Origin: Acidobacteriota bacterium
Lineage (GTDB): Bacteria > Acidobacteriota > Terriglobia > Bryobacterales > UBA6623
Length of the DNA stretch: 36,832 bases
Direction of reading: 5' to 3'
NCBI GenBank assembly: GCA_027624045.1
Contig: JAQBUE010000030.1
Location: 1 to 36,832, forward strand
Shown here: in pieces, positions 1 to 10,400 of the stretch
Position numbering within the stretch: the first letter of the stretch is position 1
How the letters are laid out: every line of letters begins with the position of its first letter
Made by a program: the position numbers and the translations under genes
The notes under the pieces: generated by a model
Databases searched by the model: none
Told to the model about the DNA's origin: nothing
Seen by the model: the letters and a program-made list of their open reading frames with translations, nothing else

Positions 1-74
1 GCGCGCCGCTGGCCACCCCGCTGCTTCTCGCCGCCTGAAAACAGGGTATTCTGCCACAGGCTGTTAAGGCCTTG

Positions 75-707
75 ATGGTTCGCCCGGCGAACACCAGCGG
101 CAAGCTGCCGGGAGTCGTCGTGATCCACGAGAACCGCGGTCTCAACCCCTACATCGAAGATGTCGCCCGCCGCGTCGGCGCCGCCGGATATTTGGCGCTT
201 GCGCCCGACGGCCTGACGCCGGTCGGCGGCTATCCAGGTAACGATGACGACGGTCGCGCCATGCAGGCGAAGCTCGACGGCGGCAAGCTGCTCGAAGACT
301 TTGTAGCCGCCGTCCATCACCTGCAGGCGCACCCCGATTGCAGCGGCAAGGTGGGCTGCGTCGGATTCTGTTACGGCGGCGGCGTTTCGAATGCTCTCGC
401 CGTGCGCGTCCCCGACTTGGCCGCTGCCGTTCCGTTCTATGGCAGGCAAGCGGCGACCGGAGATGTCCCGAAGATCAAAGCGCCGCTGCTCTTGCATTAC
501 GCCGGCCTTGATGAACGCATCAACGGCGGCCGGCCCGCCTACGAAGCGGCCCTCGAAGCCAACGGTAAGCAGTACACCGCGTACATATACGAAGGCGCGA
601 ACCATGGCTTCCATAACGACACGACACCGCGCTACGACGAAGCTGCGGCGAAGCTGGCCTGGGAGCGCACGCTAGAGTTTTTCGGTAAGCACTTGCGGCA
701 AGGTTAA
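75..707 (+). CDS. Dienelactone hydrolase family protein, N-terminus probably truncated
   Basis: Alpha/beta hydrolase of the dienelactone hydrolase (carboxymethylenebutenolidase, YghX-like) family. Numbering from this ATG, the Cys nucleophile is in GFCYGGG (about Cys99), with Asp146 in [10 protein letters not shown] and His177 in NHGFHND, so the Cys-Asp-His triad is intact. The HENRGLN strand and oxyanion region are also present. AAGG at 66-69 lies 5 bases before the ATG; a TTG sits just upstream at 72. Family members usually carry a longer N-terminus, often with an export signal. Here the reading frame continues upstream as QAVKAL, which looks homologous, but meets TGA at 36-38. Before that stop, the same frame reads AALATPLLLAA, which resembles a signal-peptide core. 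The gene may therefore be broken, mis-sequenced or naturally short. Substrate cannot be inferred. Convergent with the next gene. Confidence 0.85.
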   Translation: MVRPANTSGKLPGVVVIHENRGLNPYIEDVARRVGAAGYLALAPDGLTPVGGYPGNDDDGRAMQAKLDGGKLLEDFVAAVHHLQAHPDCSGKVGCVGFCYGGGVSNALAVRVPDLAAAVPFYGRQAATGDVPKIKAPLLLHYAGLDERINGGRPAYEAALEANGKQYTAYIYEGANHGFHNDTTPRYDEAAAKLAWERTLEFFGKHLRQG

Positions 708-809
708 CGGGTTTATAACCAGCCCACCTCAGGCTGCGGCGGACTGTCTCCAGTGTTTTCACCGCCCCTTACCCCCGCGGCGCTGTTGCTTCCTGCGTCG
801 GCATCCGCG

Positions 810-1889
810 CTACGGGTTTATCGAGGCTAGCGAGGTATTGGGGAAGTAGTGGCTCAGGATGGATTGGAAGTTGAGACCTTCAGAGGCCAAGCCCATAGCG
901 CCTTGTTGGCAAAGGCCGACACCGTGGCCCGAGCCGGTTCCCTGGAAGGTGATGTCCGAGGCCGTCGTTGAGACTTGGTAGTTATTGCTGGGCAGCGCCT
1001 GCCAGCCTAATCGACGTACGATCTGGAGGCGAGCGGTTTCGTTGTCGGGTTGCTGGATGAGGGCGCTGGCTTGTTGTCTTTCTATGGTGCGTGTCCAGCG
1101 ATCGGGTGTGCGAATGCAAGATGGGCAGGGGACGCGGTAGTAGGGGTATTTTCCCGGCGTCAGTCCGACATCTTCGAGAGTCTGCGTCGCGCCACCGCAG
1201 CGAGCCGAGTACAGCGCACGCACGACTTCGCCTTGGTGGCGGAGGACCATTCCTCGCGTAGCCGAGCTTGCCTGGGACACGGCTTCGCCAGGGGCGGGAG
1301 GCTCGACGAGATACTGGCAGTGCGTGGTGTCGCAGAAATCGAAGTCGCTACCCCCATTGAGATTCCGATGGCGGGGGCCGGCGGCCAAGTAAGAGCGAGT
1401 AACGACGGCTTGTGCTTCGAGAGCGCCGGCGTCGGCGTTGGCAGGGGCCTCGGCGGCGACAATTGAGGCGACCGCTGTTTCAAGCGGCATGCTGATGACG
1501 GGTTGAAGTTCCTCGGCGGAAGGCCGTACCGTCAATGCGCCGCGATAGTGTCGTTCGATCTTGCCGGGAATTTCTAGAACGAAGACGGCGTCGGGGTTCA
1601 GGATCGAGACCTCGGTGCTCAAGGCTGCTAGGCCCCCGAAGCGGCATTCGACAGCTTGCCCAGCAAGCGTGAGCTGCGCGGACTGACTGCCTTCGATACG
1701 AAATCGTTTCTCGCCGCAGGTGAGCGTGAAAGGGCGGCCTTCGCGCGGATGGATGGTCAGTTGCCGGGAATGAAAGAGGCCGAAGACGCCTACGCGGATA
1801 GTGCCGGCGCCTGGGTCAAGTGAACCGCCGAACGCGGCGGAAACGAAGAGGCTACCGGAGATGAGCAGCGGCAAGCAGCGCCCATTCAT
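810..1889 (-). CDS. SpoIID/LytB domain protein, exported
   Basis: Last gene of the six-gene minus-strand operon. The N-terminus (MNGRCLPLLISGSLFVSAAFGG) is a signal peptide, so the product acts outside the cytoplasm. From about residue 130 it carries the SpoIID/LytB domain: the LETAVASIVAAEAP segment with the acidic residue that is catalytic in SpoIID-type lytic transglycosylases, then ALEAQAVVTRSYL, the paired-Cys stretch CDTTHCQYL, SARCGG, and a C-terminal GSGHGVGLCQQGAMGLA. SpoIID of endospore formers cleaves denuded glycan strands. Homologues occur in many non-sporulating bacteria, with a role that is less clear. The ATG overlaps the stop of the upstream transpeptidase gene by 4 bases (ATGA), which implies coupled translation. 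Glycan cleavage or binding is inferred from the family. Partner specificity is unknown. Confidence 0.88.
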   Translation of the reverse strand: MNGRCLPLLISGSLFVSAAFGGSLDPGAGTIRVGVFGLFHSRQLTIHPREGRPFTLTCGEKRFRIEGSQSAQLTLAGQAVECRFGGLAALSTEVSILNPDAVFVLEIPGKIERHYRGALTVRPSAEELQPVISMPLETAVASIVAAEAPANADAGALEAQAVVTRSYLAAGPRHRNLNGGSDFDFCDTTHCQYLVEPPAPGEAVSQASSATRGMVLRHQGEVVRALYSARCGGATQTLEDVGLTPGKYPYYRVPCPSCIRTPDRWTRTIERQQASALIQQPDNETARLQIVRRLGWQALPSNNYQVSTTASDITFQGTGSGHGVGLCQQGAMGLASEGLNFQSILSHYFPNTSLASINP

Positions 1890-2731
1890 GGCTGCGTCCC
1901 GTTTCCAGTGACGAATTCACGCCAAACCTTTCCAGCCATCTCGGCGGCAACCATGCCAGGTACACCGTGGACGCGCATCAGCAGCGTTGGCAGCGGCCGA
2001 TCGGCGGCGCCGAGCAGGATCACGAAGCCATCGCCATCGCCTGCGGGTCTGAGATCGGTATGAGTGCAGGGCGCGGTTCCCGTCTTGGCAAGCGTGTCGA
2101 GTGTGCCAGCGTGGGCCGCCGTTCCGCTACGGGCCGCCTCCCGCAAACCGGCGATGATCGGGCCGACGCCGGGGTGTTGCGACCGCAGCAGAAGTTCGTG
2201 ATACGCGCGGGCGAGACTGATGGGAGTGATACGCCATTCCGTGCCCAGGCCCAAGTAGGCTGTCGAAGGGGCGTCCGGCAAAGGGGGCGTGAGACCGAAT
2301 CGTCCCGCCAGCGCTTCCATCTGGACCGGCAGCACCTCTCGGGTCAGTTGACGGAAATAGCTATTGCAGGAATGCGCGAGCGCACTGACGATGCCGATTC
2401 GCTTGTGACCCGACGGGAGCCAGCAATTGGTTTTCGCGCCGAGGCACTCGTACTCCGGGAAGCGGAAGTCATGGCCCTGCGCGTAGGCAAGCGCCGCGAA
2501 AGGTTTTACGAGCGACCCCAGGGGGACGGCCCTTTCCGCATCAGGCCAACGTGAATCGATAACGCTGTTCCTGACGGGATCGACCAGCAGCCACGACACG
2601 CGTTCGGCGGAAATATCCGCCTGTCGGCAAGCAGCCGCGACAGCGGGCTCGATGTTTGTGGCACCGAGTTCACCGCAAAGCGCGGGGACCGTTGACAGGG
2701 CCGACGCGAGCAGCATGCGGAAAACGATCAT
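1886..2731 (-). CDS. Minimal penicillin-binding transpeptidase domain protein
   Basis: A 281-residue exported protein (signal peptide about residues 1-20) that is almost only a penicillin-binding transpeptidase domain. All three active-site motifs are visible: S73-L-V-K76 (SxxK with the acylated Ser), S121-C-N123 (SxN) and K216-T-G218 (KTG). GLGTEWRITPISLARAY matches the GxGxxxxTPxxLA segment typical of PBP transpeptidases rather than of most beta-lactamases. It lacks the N-terminal pedestal or glycosyltransferase region of class A and B PBPs, which makes it about half the usual length. It overlaps the genes on both sides by 4 bases (ATGA), so it is translated together with the SpoIID-like protein. 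Likely role: D,D-transpeptidase or carboxypeptidase on periplasmic peptidoglycan. A sensor domain that only binds the substrate is an alternative. Confidence 0.85.
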   Translation of the reverse strand: MIVFRMLLASALSTVPALCGELGATNIEPAVAAACRQADISAERVSWLLVDPVRNSVIDSRWPDAERAVPLGSLVKPFAALAYAQGHDFRFPEYECLGAKTNCWLPSGHKRIGIVSALAHSCNSYFRQLTREVLPVQMEALAGRFGLTPPLPDAPSTAYLGLGTEWRITPISLARAYHELLLRSQHPGVGPIIAGLREAARSGTAAHAGTLDTLAKTGTAPCTHTDLRPAGDGDGFVILLGAADRPLPTLLMRVHGVPGMVAAEMAGKVWREFVTGNGTQP

Positions 2732-4446
2732 TCGCTTAGCCGGTAGATCACGGTTTGATTGACCGACTCGCCGTTCCGCGCGACACGGATCGACATCGAT
2801 TCGACTCGCTCCAGGGTCCGCCCGAGACTGGCTACGTTCTCCGAGAAGAAGTCGGGCTCGCGGTTCTGCTGGAAGCGGTATTGACCGAATTGCAGATAGT
2901 CGAGATGGCGCATCAGCGTTTCGTAGTTGGCCTGCTCGGCAGCGCGGCGGAACTGGGCGGCGTAGAGCACGGGCGATTCGCCGGCGGCGCTAGTCGCTCG
3001 GGCGAGTACAGAGATAAGAAGTTCGGCCGAGTTCGCAAGGAAGAGATGCGGGCCGCGGACAGCAATGACAAGCGGCGTGAGGCCGCCGAACTGATGGAAG
3101 GTTTCGCCGCCGATTGACTGCTGGGTCCATTGAGCGCCGAGGCTTGACGTGGTCCAAAGTCCGCGCACCGCGCTCTGGAAGGCCGGACGCAGAGCGGCTG
3201 CGTCCCAATCGCTTGCCGCCACGAGCACTAATGCCGTGTCGGTTCCAACGAAGACATCGCCCCCGGATTTGCGGCTGGATTCAACTTGTAGCGCCGCAAG
3301 CGGCGGGTTCGATTCGAACGCCTCGACGACCGCTTCCTGAGCTAAGCCTCCCGATGAATATACGGCGGGCGGCTGGTCGATGCGAGTTTCAAGAGCGCCT
3401 TCGTCTCCGGTGCGTCCATCACCAACGTAAACCTGGGGAGCGTTCTGAACGCGCTGCATCCCGCTGATTCGCGGCGTCAGCAGCTTGTCGGCGACAAAAT
3501 TCACGGCCTCCGCCGTTGAAGTGAGTGGACGTACCGCGTGGAAGCCGGCGCCATTGGGAGCGAACCGTAGCAGATTGGCGGCGGCTTGCGCGTTGGCCTG
3601 TGACTGCTGCCCCGCTACGGCTTGGACGGCAGGAAGGAAGGTGCGCTCTTCTTTGAACTCGGTGCCAGACCGGAAAAGGTCCGCCACGCCAGTGCGATAC
3701 TTGCCGACCTCGCTGACGTTTTGCTGTATCCAGTAGGAGCGGAAGTGCGGCGTGCGAACGAGACGTTCGAGATTCATCAACATGCGAAGCTCGCCGCGTT
3801 GGGAGCGCGCTGCCGCCGCGTCGGCGTACCAGGCTTCGCTCGTGACAGCCGCCTGCGGTTCGCCGACGAGCAGCCGCAGGGCTGCGGCCAGCACATCGCC
3901 GCTCGTGGCGAGCAGCAGGTAGTCGCCGCTCGTGGCGAAAGCAACTTCGCGTTGCGAAGCGGCGTCGGCGCGAACATAGTAGGGGCGTTGGCCGGCGTTG
4001 CGCGGTTCGAAGTTGGCTCTCGTTCGCCACAGGGCGCTTTCCATGGCTTGCGCGGAAGGCAGGCGCGTGATGTAGAGGAATTGCAGACTGCCGACGTCGT
4101 AAACAGCGACGATTGACTCACGTCCGGCGACAGATTCGACGAGCGGCATGTCGGCCGGAAGGCCCGCGGCGGTGGCGAATTCCGATTGCGCTTCCTGCAA
4201 GCGGAGGAAGAGCTTCGAACGCGAGAACGAACTGTAGTTATCGCTCGCGAGCCACACGGTTTTTTGCGGCGCGGTATTCCAGTCGCGAAGCAACGCGGCG
4301 AAGTTTTCCGCTTCGAGCACCAGCAGCGAGCCCTCGGGAACGTAGCGGGCGAGTTCGCCCGCGCCGCCTTGCGGCGCTTGTGTGAGGGCGGCCACGGCGA
4401 CGAGAAGCGACCCGATTACGAGGGTCCACACAGTGCGTGTTTTCAT
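2728..4446 (-). CDS. Exported protein of unknown function (DUF3352-like)
   Basis: 572 residues with an N-terminal hydrophobic segment (about residues 7-22, VWTLVIGSLLVAVAAL) that acts as a signal peptide or anchor. The mature part starts with ELARYVPEGSLLVLEAENFAALLRDW, resembling the opening of DUF3352-type exported proteins, and then alternates predicted strands and helices with no catalytic motif I recognise. A sequence such as LYITRLPSAQAMESALWRTRANF is also in keeping with that family. AGGTGA lies 7 bases before the ATG, a good ribosome binding site inside the end of the TPR gene. The ATG overlaps the TPR stop codon (ATGA). The position between a giant TPR protein and peptidoglycan enzymes suggests a periplasmic accessory or assembly role, but no function can be assigned from sequence. 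Confidence 0.75.
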   Translation of the reverse strand: MKTRTVWTLVIGSLLVAVAALTQAPQGGAGELARYVPEGSLLVLEAENFAALLRDWNTAPQKTVWLASDNYSSFSRSKLFLRLQEAQSEFATAAGLPADMPLVESVAGRESIVAVYDVGSLQFLYITRLPSAQAMESALWRTRANFEPRNAGQRPYYVRADAASQREVAFATSGDYLLLATSGDVLAAALRLLVGEPQAAVTSEAWYADAAAARSQRGELRMLMNLERLVRTPHFRSYWIQQNVSEVGKYRTGVADLFRSGTEFKEERTFLPAVQAVAGQQSQANAQAAANLLRFAPNGAGFHAVRPLTSTAEAVNFVADKLLTPRISGMQRVQNAPQVYVGDGRTGDEGALETRIDQPPAVYSSGGLAQEAVVEAFESNPPLAALQVESSRKSGGDVFVGTDTALVLVAASDWDAAALRPAFQSAVRGLWTTSSLGAQWTQQSIGGETFHQFGGLTPLVIAVRGPHLFLANSAELLISVLARATSAAGESPVLYAAQFRRAAEQANYETLMRHLDYLQFGQYRFQQNREPDFFSENVASLGRTLERVESMSIRVARNGESVNQTVIYRLSE

Positions 4447-7400
4447 GGTGTGGTCACCTGCGTGGCAGATGCGAGTCGCGGCCGAACAATGTTTTCCTGA
4501 TCGAGATTCTTATGGATGAATGGCCGCCGCTGCGCGTTTTGAACTTGGAGCCGGATTCGATCGTTGACCGACGCCAGCGATTGCTCGGCTTCAGCGCGGC
4601 GGTCGCCGAGCAAATCGAACTTGAGCCCGATCTGGTAGGCTCTGCTCGCTACTGTCAGTCGGCCGATGCGGTCGAGGGAGTCGGCGAACAAGAGGGCGGC
4701 ATCGCGGCGCTCGTCAGCGGACCAATTGGTCGTTCCGAGGAACTGCCGCGACATCCAGTCATCGATCGGCGGAACTTGCTGTGCGTCAGACGTGAAACTG
4801 CGTGGCCGCATGAAACCGGCCATGTTCGTTCCGCCCAGCAGCGGATCGAACACAAACACGGCGAGCCGATGGTCGCCGGCATCGCGCGCTGCCTGCAGCA
4901 GGTTTCGATGGTTTGTGTGCTCAGCGGGACGGGCGGCAATCGCTTGCTGGAGCAGGCGCGCTTTGTCAGCGGGATCGGCGGCGTTCGCGGCGGCATCGAC
5001 ATGCTGCTCATACAGGAACGGCGCCGCGGCGGGCGCTGGGCCGGCGTTTATGCGCCCGGCGAGCGTATTGAGCTCACCGGAAGCCAGGTTGGCGACTGTT
5101 GCGACGACGCCGCGAAGCGACCTGGCCGCTTCCGCGCGCGTGCTGTACGCGGCAGCGCTGCTCGCGGCAAGTTCCAGCAGGGCCGCCGTGGCTTGCGCTT
5201 GGCCGGGCGTTGCTTCAGTCTGAGCGCGCGCTTGCAGGAGCCGGGCGTCGGCGTCCCACGGGGTTGCTTGAATGCGTTCGGAGAGTATCGCGGCAGCCTC
5301 GCTGTGCCTGTCAAACTTTGAAAGCAAATCGGCCGCCGCCATGTGGTGCTCGAAAGGTTCGCCGGAGATGAGCAGCATGCGGCGCAGCAGCGCGAGCGCG
5401 TCTTGCGGCCGCTGTTGCTCGAATCGCAGCTCGGCGAGCCCAAGGAAATTCGCGGCGCTGAAATCGCGCTGATCGAGCAAGCGCGTGTAGTAGAAATCGA
5501 GCAGGCGCTCAGCGGACGAGCGGTCGCCGGCGGCTCGAAGTTCGGTGGCGGCCCGCGGCAGTGCCTGCAGCGACGGCAGCTCCCGCGGCGCGGCTGAGCT
5601 GTATCGCCTGAGCACCTCATCAAGCCGGCCTGAGAGGGCGGCGATGCGAATGACCAGCGGCCCTTCTTCGTTGAGGAGCTTGGCCTTCAGTGAGTCCGAT
5701 GCGCTGTCGAGCAAGCCAGCCGCGCGCTGGGCTTGACCGTCGGCCAGCAGATGTTTCAACCAGCGGATCTGCCATTCGTCGTAAGCCTGTCGCGCATAGA
5801 ACTTCGCCTGACCCTCGCCGCGCTGCCATGCTTCCCGCGCTTGGTTGACAGCCTGTTCGAGAGCCTGTGCACGTTCGGGCGCGGTCAGCCAAGCAGCTTC
5901 GGTAAGCGGAGCGAGGAAGCCGAGCGGGTCATTCGCCTTGGCGGCGAGTGCAAGGAATTGGGAAAGTTCTTGCTGCCTGTCCTGGGCGGTTTCAATCCAG
6001 GGGCGAATCAACTCGCCGCTACGGTAGCCTCCGTTGCGGCGAACGTAGAGGTCGAAGAAGGCGGAGACGGGCTCGCGAAGTTCGGAGTGGAGGTTGCGGC
6101 TGCCGATGTTGTGCAGGGTGCGCGGGACGTCATCCCAGAACGTTTCGGTATAGCCGGATTGTTGCTGCTGGAATGCCTCGATCGCCGTACGCCAGCGCGC
6201 GATGGCTTCGTCACGGCGGCCTTGTTGCCACAGAATCTCGGCGACTCGATCATGCGCGTTGCCGAGCGAGGCATTGAGTTCGAGCGCGTGTTCATACTCT
6301 TCGAGCGCTCGCGTGAAGTTCTGCTGCTCGCTGTAGAACGCGGCAAGGTCGAAGTAAGCGCCGGCGCGCCCGGTTGCGGTTTCGACGGAGGCGGGCAGAT
6401 AGGCCTCCGCTTCGCCTGCGTCCTGAGCGGCTAGAAATTCGCCGTAGCGCGAGCCATAGTAGTACCAAAGATCGCCGGCCAGTTGTTGGCCGCGGTCGAT
6501 CTCGACTCCGATGCGTTCGCCGATGGTCGCCGAACCCAGGGCGCGTACGAACGCATCGCGAACTTGCGGAGTTTGACGTCCGAAGTGCAGGCCCGCGAGT
6601 CCCGTATACGCCAGACTCCAGACAGGCGGCAACTCGCCGCCGCGCGTCGCGACCGCTCGCAGAGCGAGGTCGGCGTCGCCGCGGGCTATCAGGAAATTCG
6701 CCGCGCTATCGTCGCGAGCAAGAGCAACGAGGGCGTCAGGCCGGCGCGTGAGAAGAAGTTCGTAATACCGATCCCGCCACTGCGTCGTATTGATTTCGCC
6801 ACCGGCTAACGTGTCGAGAACCCGAAACTCGCTGTCTTCGTTGCCGGAGGAGAAGTAGGCGTGTGCCGCGGAAATGAGAATAGAGTCTCTGCCCGCGCGA
6901 ACCGGATGGACGCGCCAGTACTCTTCCAGTTGCCGGCCGAGCTCGTCATGCCGCAGCCGGCAGCGCTGCAGCTCGATGAGACGCCGCATGAAGTCGCCGG
7001 TCTGCGACGACCCGGGGCTGGCCATCATCAGCTCGTGGAGCCACTGCGCCTGGGTCTCCGCCAGTCCAGCTTGTTCGACCAACGGCAGCAGTCCTTCCTC
7101 GACATCGCCGCGGCGCATCGTGCGCCGTTGCTCGGTGAGAAACGCGACGAAAGCGGATTTCTCCTCCGGCGTAAAGTAGTGTTCGACCGGCTGCGCGGCA
7201 GCTTGCAGCGTCGCGCGATAGCGATTCTGTTGCAGCTCGTTCGGTTGCGCGGGCAGGGCTTTGGCGAGCGTCGCGAAGCCTTCTTCGTAGCGCCTCAGCC
7301 GCGTCATCAGCGCGATGTAATGGCGCGCTCCCGCGGCGCTGCTCTCGTATTGATATAGCGTCTCCCCCGCGGCGACGATACCCTGTTCAGCGATTTCAAC

Positions 7401-10400
7401 GGCCTCGGAAAGGTAGTTCCATTGTTCGAGACGTTGCGCCGCGTTGAAGTAGTTTTCGGGGCGCTCGGGACGGCCCTCGATGAGCGCCTTCTTGACGGCC
7501 GCGACGGCTTCCGGCCGTTCGCCGCGACGGGCGTGGACTTCGGCGACCTTTTCCATCCAGCGCGGGTTTTCGTAATTCAGTTCATAGAGTTTGTTGTAAC
7601 TAGCGAACGCAGCCTCAAAACGCAGCAGGCGTTCCTCGATCGAGGCCTTGGCTTCCCAGAAGTCGCTACGCTCGGGACGCACATTCAGGGCGTCTTCGTA
7701 CGCCCCGATGGCTCCAGGAAGATTCTCGAATTGAGTGCGCACCAAGGCCAGCACGACGTGATAGCGAAAGTCCTTCGGTGAGTCGGTGGTTGTCTTGACG
7801 TAAAAGTTTTCAAGCTGCTCGCGGCGGCTGTGGCGGTTGGCGTAGTCAGCCGCTTCTTGCACCAGGCCGGAATCCTCGGGGAAGCGGTTGATGATCTCGA
7901 TGTATTGATCGAGCGCGGAGGAGTGCTCGCCAAGTTTGGTCAGCGCGGGAATGAGGCCGTGGCGCAGCGTGGCGATCTGCTGGTTCTTTTGGACGCGCGG
8001 TAGCTCGGCCGCGAGCATTTCCGTGATCTTCCCTTCGTAGAAAGCGCGCAGCGCTTGCTGATCGTTCTCACGTCCGAAGGTTTCGGCCATGGCGCCGAGG
8101 TAACGTCCGTCGAAAGGTTTGTCGTCGAGTAGCGGGCGGAGGCGTCGCCGTGCGTCTTCGTATCGCTCAGCCTCGGTCGCCTTGCGCGCTGTTTCGAAAG
8201 TGAAGCTCTCCTTGAGCGCTGGATACGAGGCGGCGGCGGCCTCGTCGAGGATCTGAAACGCGCGATCATAGTTTTTCTGCCGCCAGTGATAATCGGCGGC
8301 CCCGCGAACGACGCCTAGAATGCGCGCTTGGCCGCGATAGAGGTCGTCGATGATGGCGCGCGCCTCCGCCTGCTCGCCGCGCTGCTCGTGGTGATGCATC
8401 AGCGAGAGCTTGAGGCGCATCTGGTCGACCGGGTCGCTTGTCAGCTCGATGCGGCGGCGCAGCAGCAGCGTTGTGACGTCATCGGCCCGATGCTGGTTAG
8501 CGAGCTGGCCGATGCGGTCGAGCAGTTCGAAAGAATCGGTCGTACGGGCCAGACGCGTAAGTAGTTGCTTGAGATCGTCGTAGCGGACCTGGGTCTGGAG
8601 CAGATCGACCCGTAGCGAGACGGCCTTGGGATCGGGGCTGGCTCCCGAGACGAGTGCGGCCGTCATGGCGTCGGTCTTTTCGCGGTAGGCTGTTCGGCGG
8701 GCCAATCGCAGGAAACGGCTGCGGGCCGGCGAGTAGCCGTCGTCCGCCAGCGCGCCTTTCAGATATTCATCGAGCGCGGCATCGTAGTCCCGCCGATTTT
8801 CGTGAACCGCTCCTGCCTCATAGGCGTAGAGCTCCGGGCGCCCGAGCGCGTCCCTGCCTTGTTGCATCAAACGAAGCGAGTCGTCGAAACGATAGTAATC
8901 CCAGAAGACGGTGGCGGCTTCGAGATAACCTTCGGGCTTGCCGGGTTCAACCGCGGGCATTCTTTGCCAGAAGGGCGCGGAGCGCTCGAATAGTTCACGA
9001 TCCGCCGCGGTGTCGCCGATGCGCGCGAGCAGTTCGCGGTCGCGCGGCTCGTAGCGCTGACGGCCTTCGAGAACTGCCACGGCTACGTCGGTGTAGAAAG
9101 GATTCTTGTGCGCCAGGGAGCGGTGAACGGAGGCGATGCGCTCGGAGCGTTCAGCGGTTGCCGGCAGATTTGTCGTGAGGGCAAGCAGCACGGGTGCGGC
9201 GTCTTCGAAATGGCAGCGCCAGACTTCCCCTTCAGCGATGATTTGCGCGGCGGCGGGGTTTTCGCGGGCGAGCCGCTGCCAACGTCCCTGCCCCGCCGAG
9301 TCGATGGAAGTTTTCAAGCTGTTGAGTTCCGACTCGAGCTGCTTGGCGCTCGTCAGGCGCTGGAAGAAGCGGGTACGCAAGGCGTCGTCGTAGAACCAGT
9401 ATTCGCGCAAGAGCCGTTCGTAAGCGACGGGGTCACGCGTCTGGCGGCGCGTGTAGGCGGCCAGCAGGTTTCGCACAAACGTCAGGTTATGCGGAAATCG
9501 TTCGTGCGCATAGAGGTTGACTTGGCGGTAGAGGACTGCGTCAAGTGACGACTGCGCGATGACCTGCTGGAAATAGGATTCGAGGTCCGATCCTGAAAAC
9601 GCCGCGATGATGCCACGCGTCAGTTCCTCAAACTCGGTGGCGCGCTTCTGCCCCAGATACCAGCGCGCGAGCTTGTGATGCCAGGAGCGATCGTCGAACT
9701 GCTCGATCGCGTCCCGGTAGAGTGATTCGACGCGGTCGCCCAAGCCGTTTTGTTGAAGGAAGCCGGCGAAGCGTTCATAGAGGCCAGGGTCATCCGGGTT
9801 ACGCTCGATTTCCCGCGCGTAGAGCTCGACCGCCGGAAGAAGTTGCTTCAGCGAAACGAGCCGCGCGATGTAACGGTCGAGGATACGCGCGTACTCGGGC
9901 GAGCGGTCACCAACTGGAGCAGCGGACCTGCCGGAGCGCGAGTAGCGAGGCGGCGGGGAAGGGGCGGATCGCTCCCCGAGAGGCACGCCATCGGCCTTAG
10001 CGGCGAGCTCCACAAGCAGGGCATCGTAGACCTGAAACTCTTCCGCCGTTTGACCGTTGCGCGCGTAGGCTTCGGCCATCAAGAGCGAGACTTGTGTGCG
10101 CTCGCCGGCGTTAGGAAAGGCTGTCAGGAAACCACGGCCTTTGCTAATGACGCCGGCGTTGTCCCCGTAGGTCGCATAGGCGGAGATGACTTGGAAGTGC
10201 AGCGAGGCCCGTTCATTGGAACCCGGGAATTCAGTGTCGAAACGCTTCAGAAGCTCCGCCGCCTTTCCCCGATGGAAGTACGCGACCGAGGTTCGCTCCT
10301 GTGACGAAAAGCGGTATTGCGGGTACTGCGCGTTGAACAGCAGCGACAAGATACCGTTGAGGAATCCAGGCTGGTCGTCCATCGTCGCGATGTCGCGATA

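Noticed and set aside
4437..6434. Plus-strand frames across the TPR gene
   Set aside because: Opposite to a continuous TPR coding sequence; composition is that of antisense frames.
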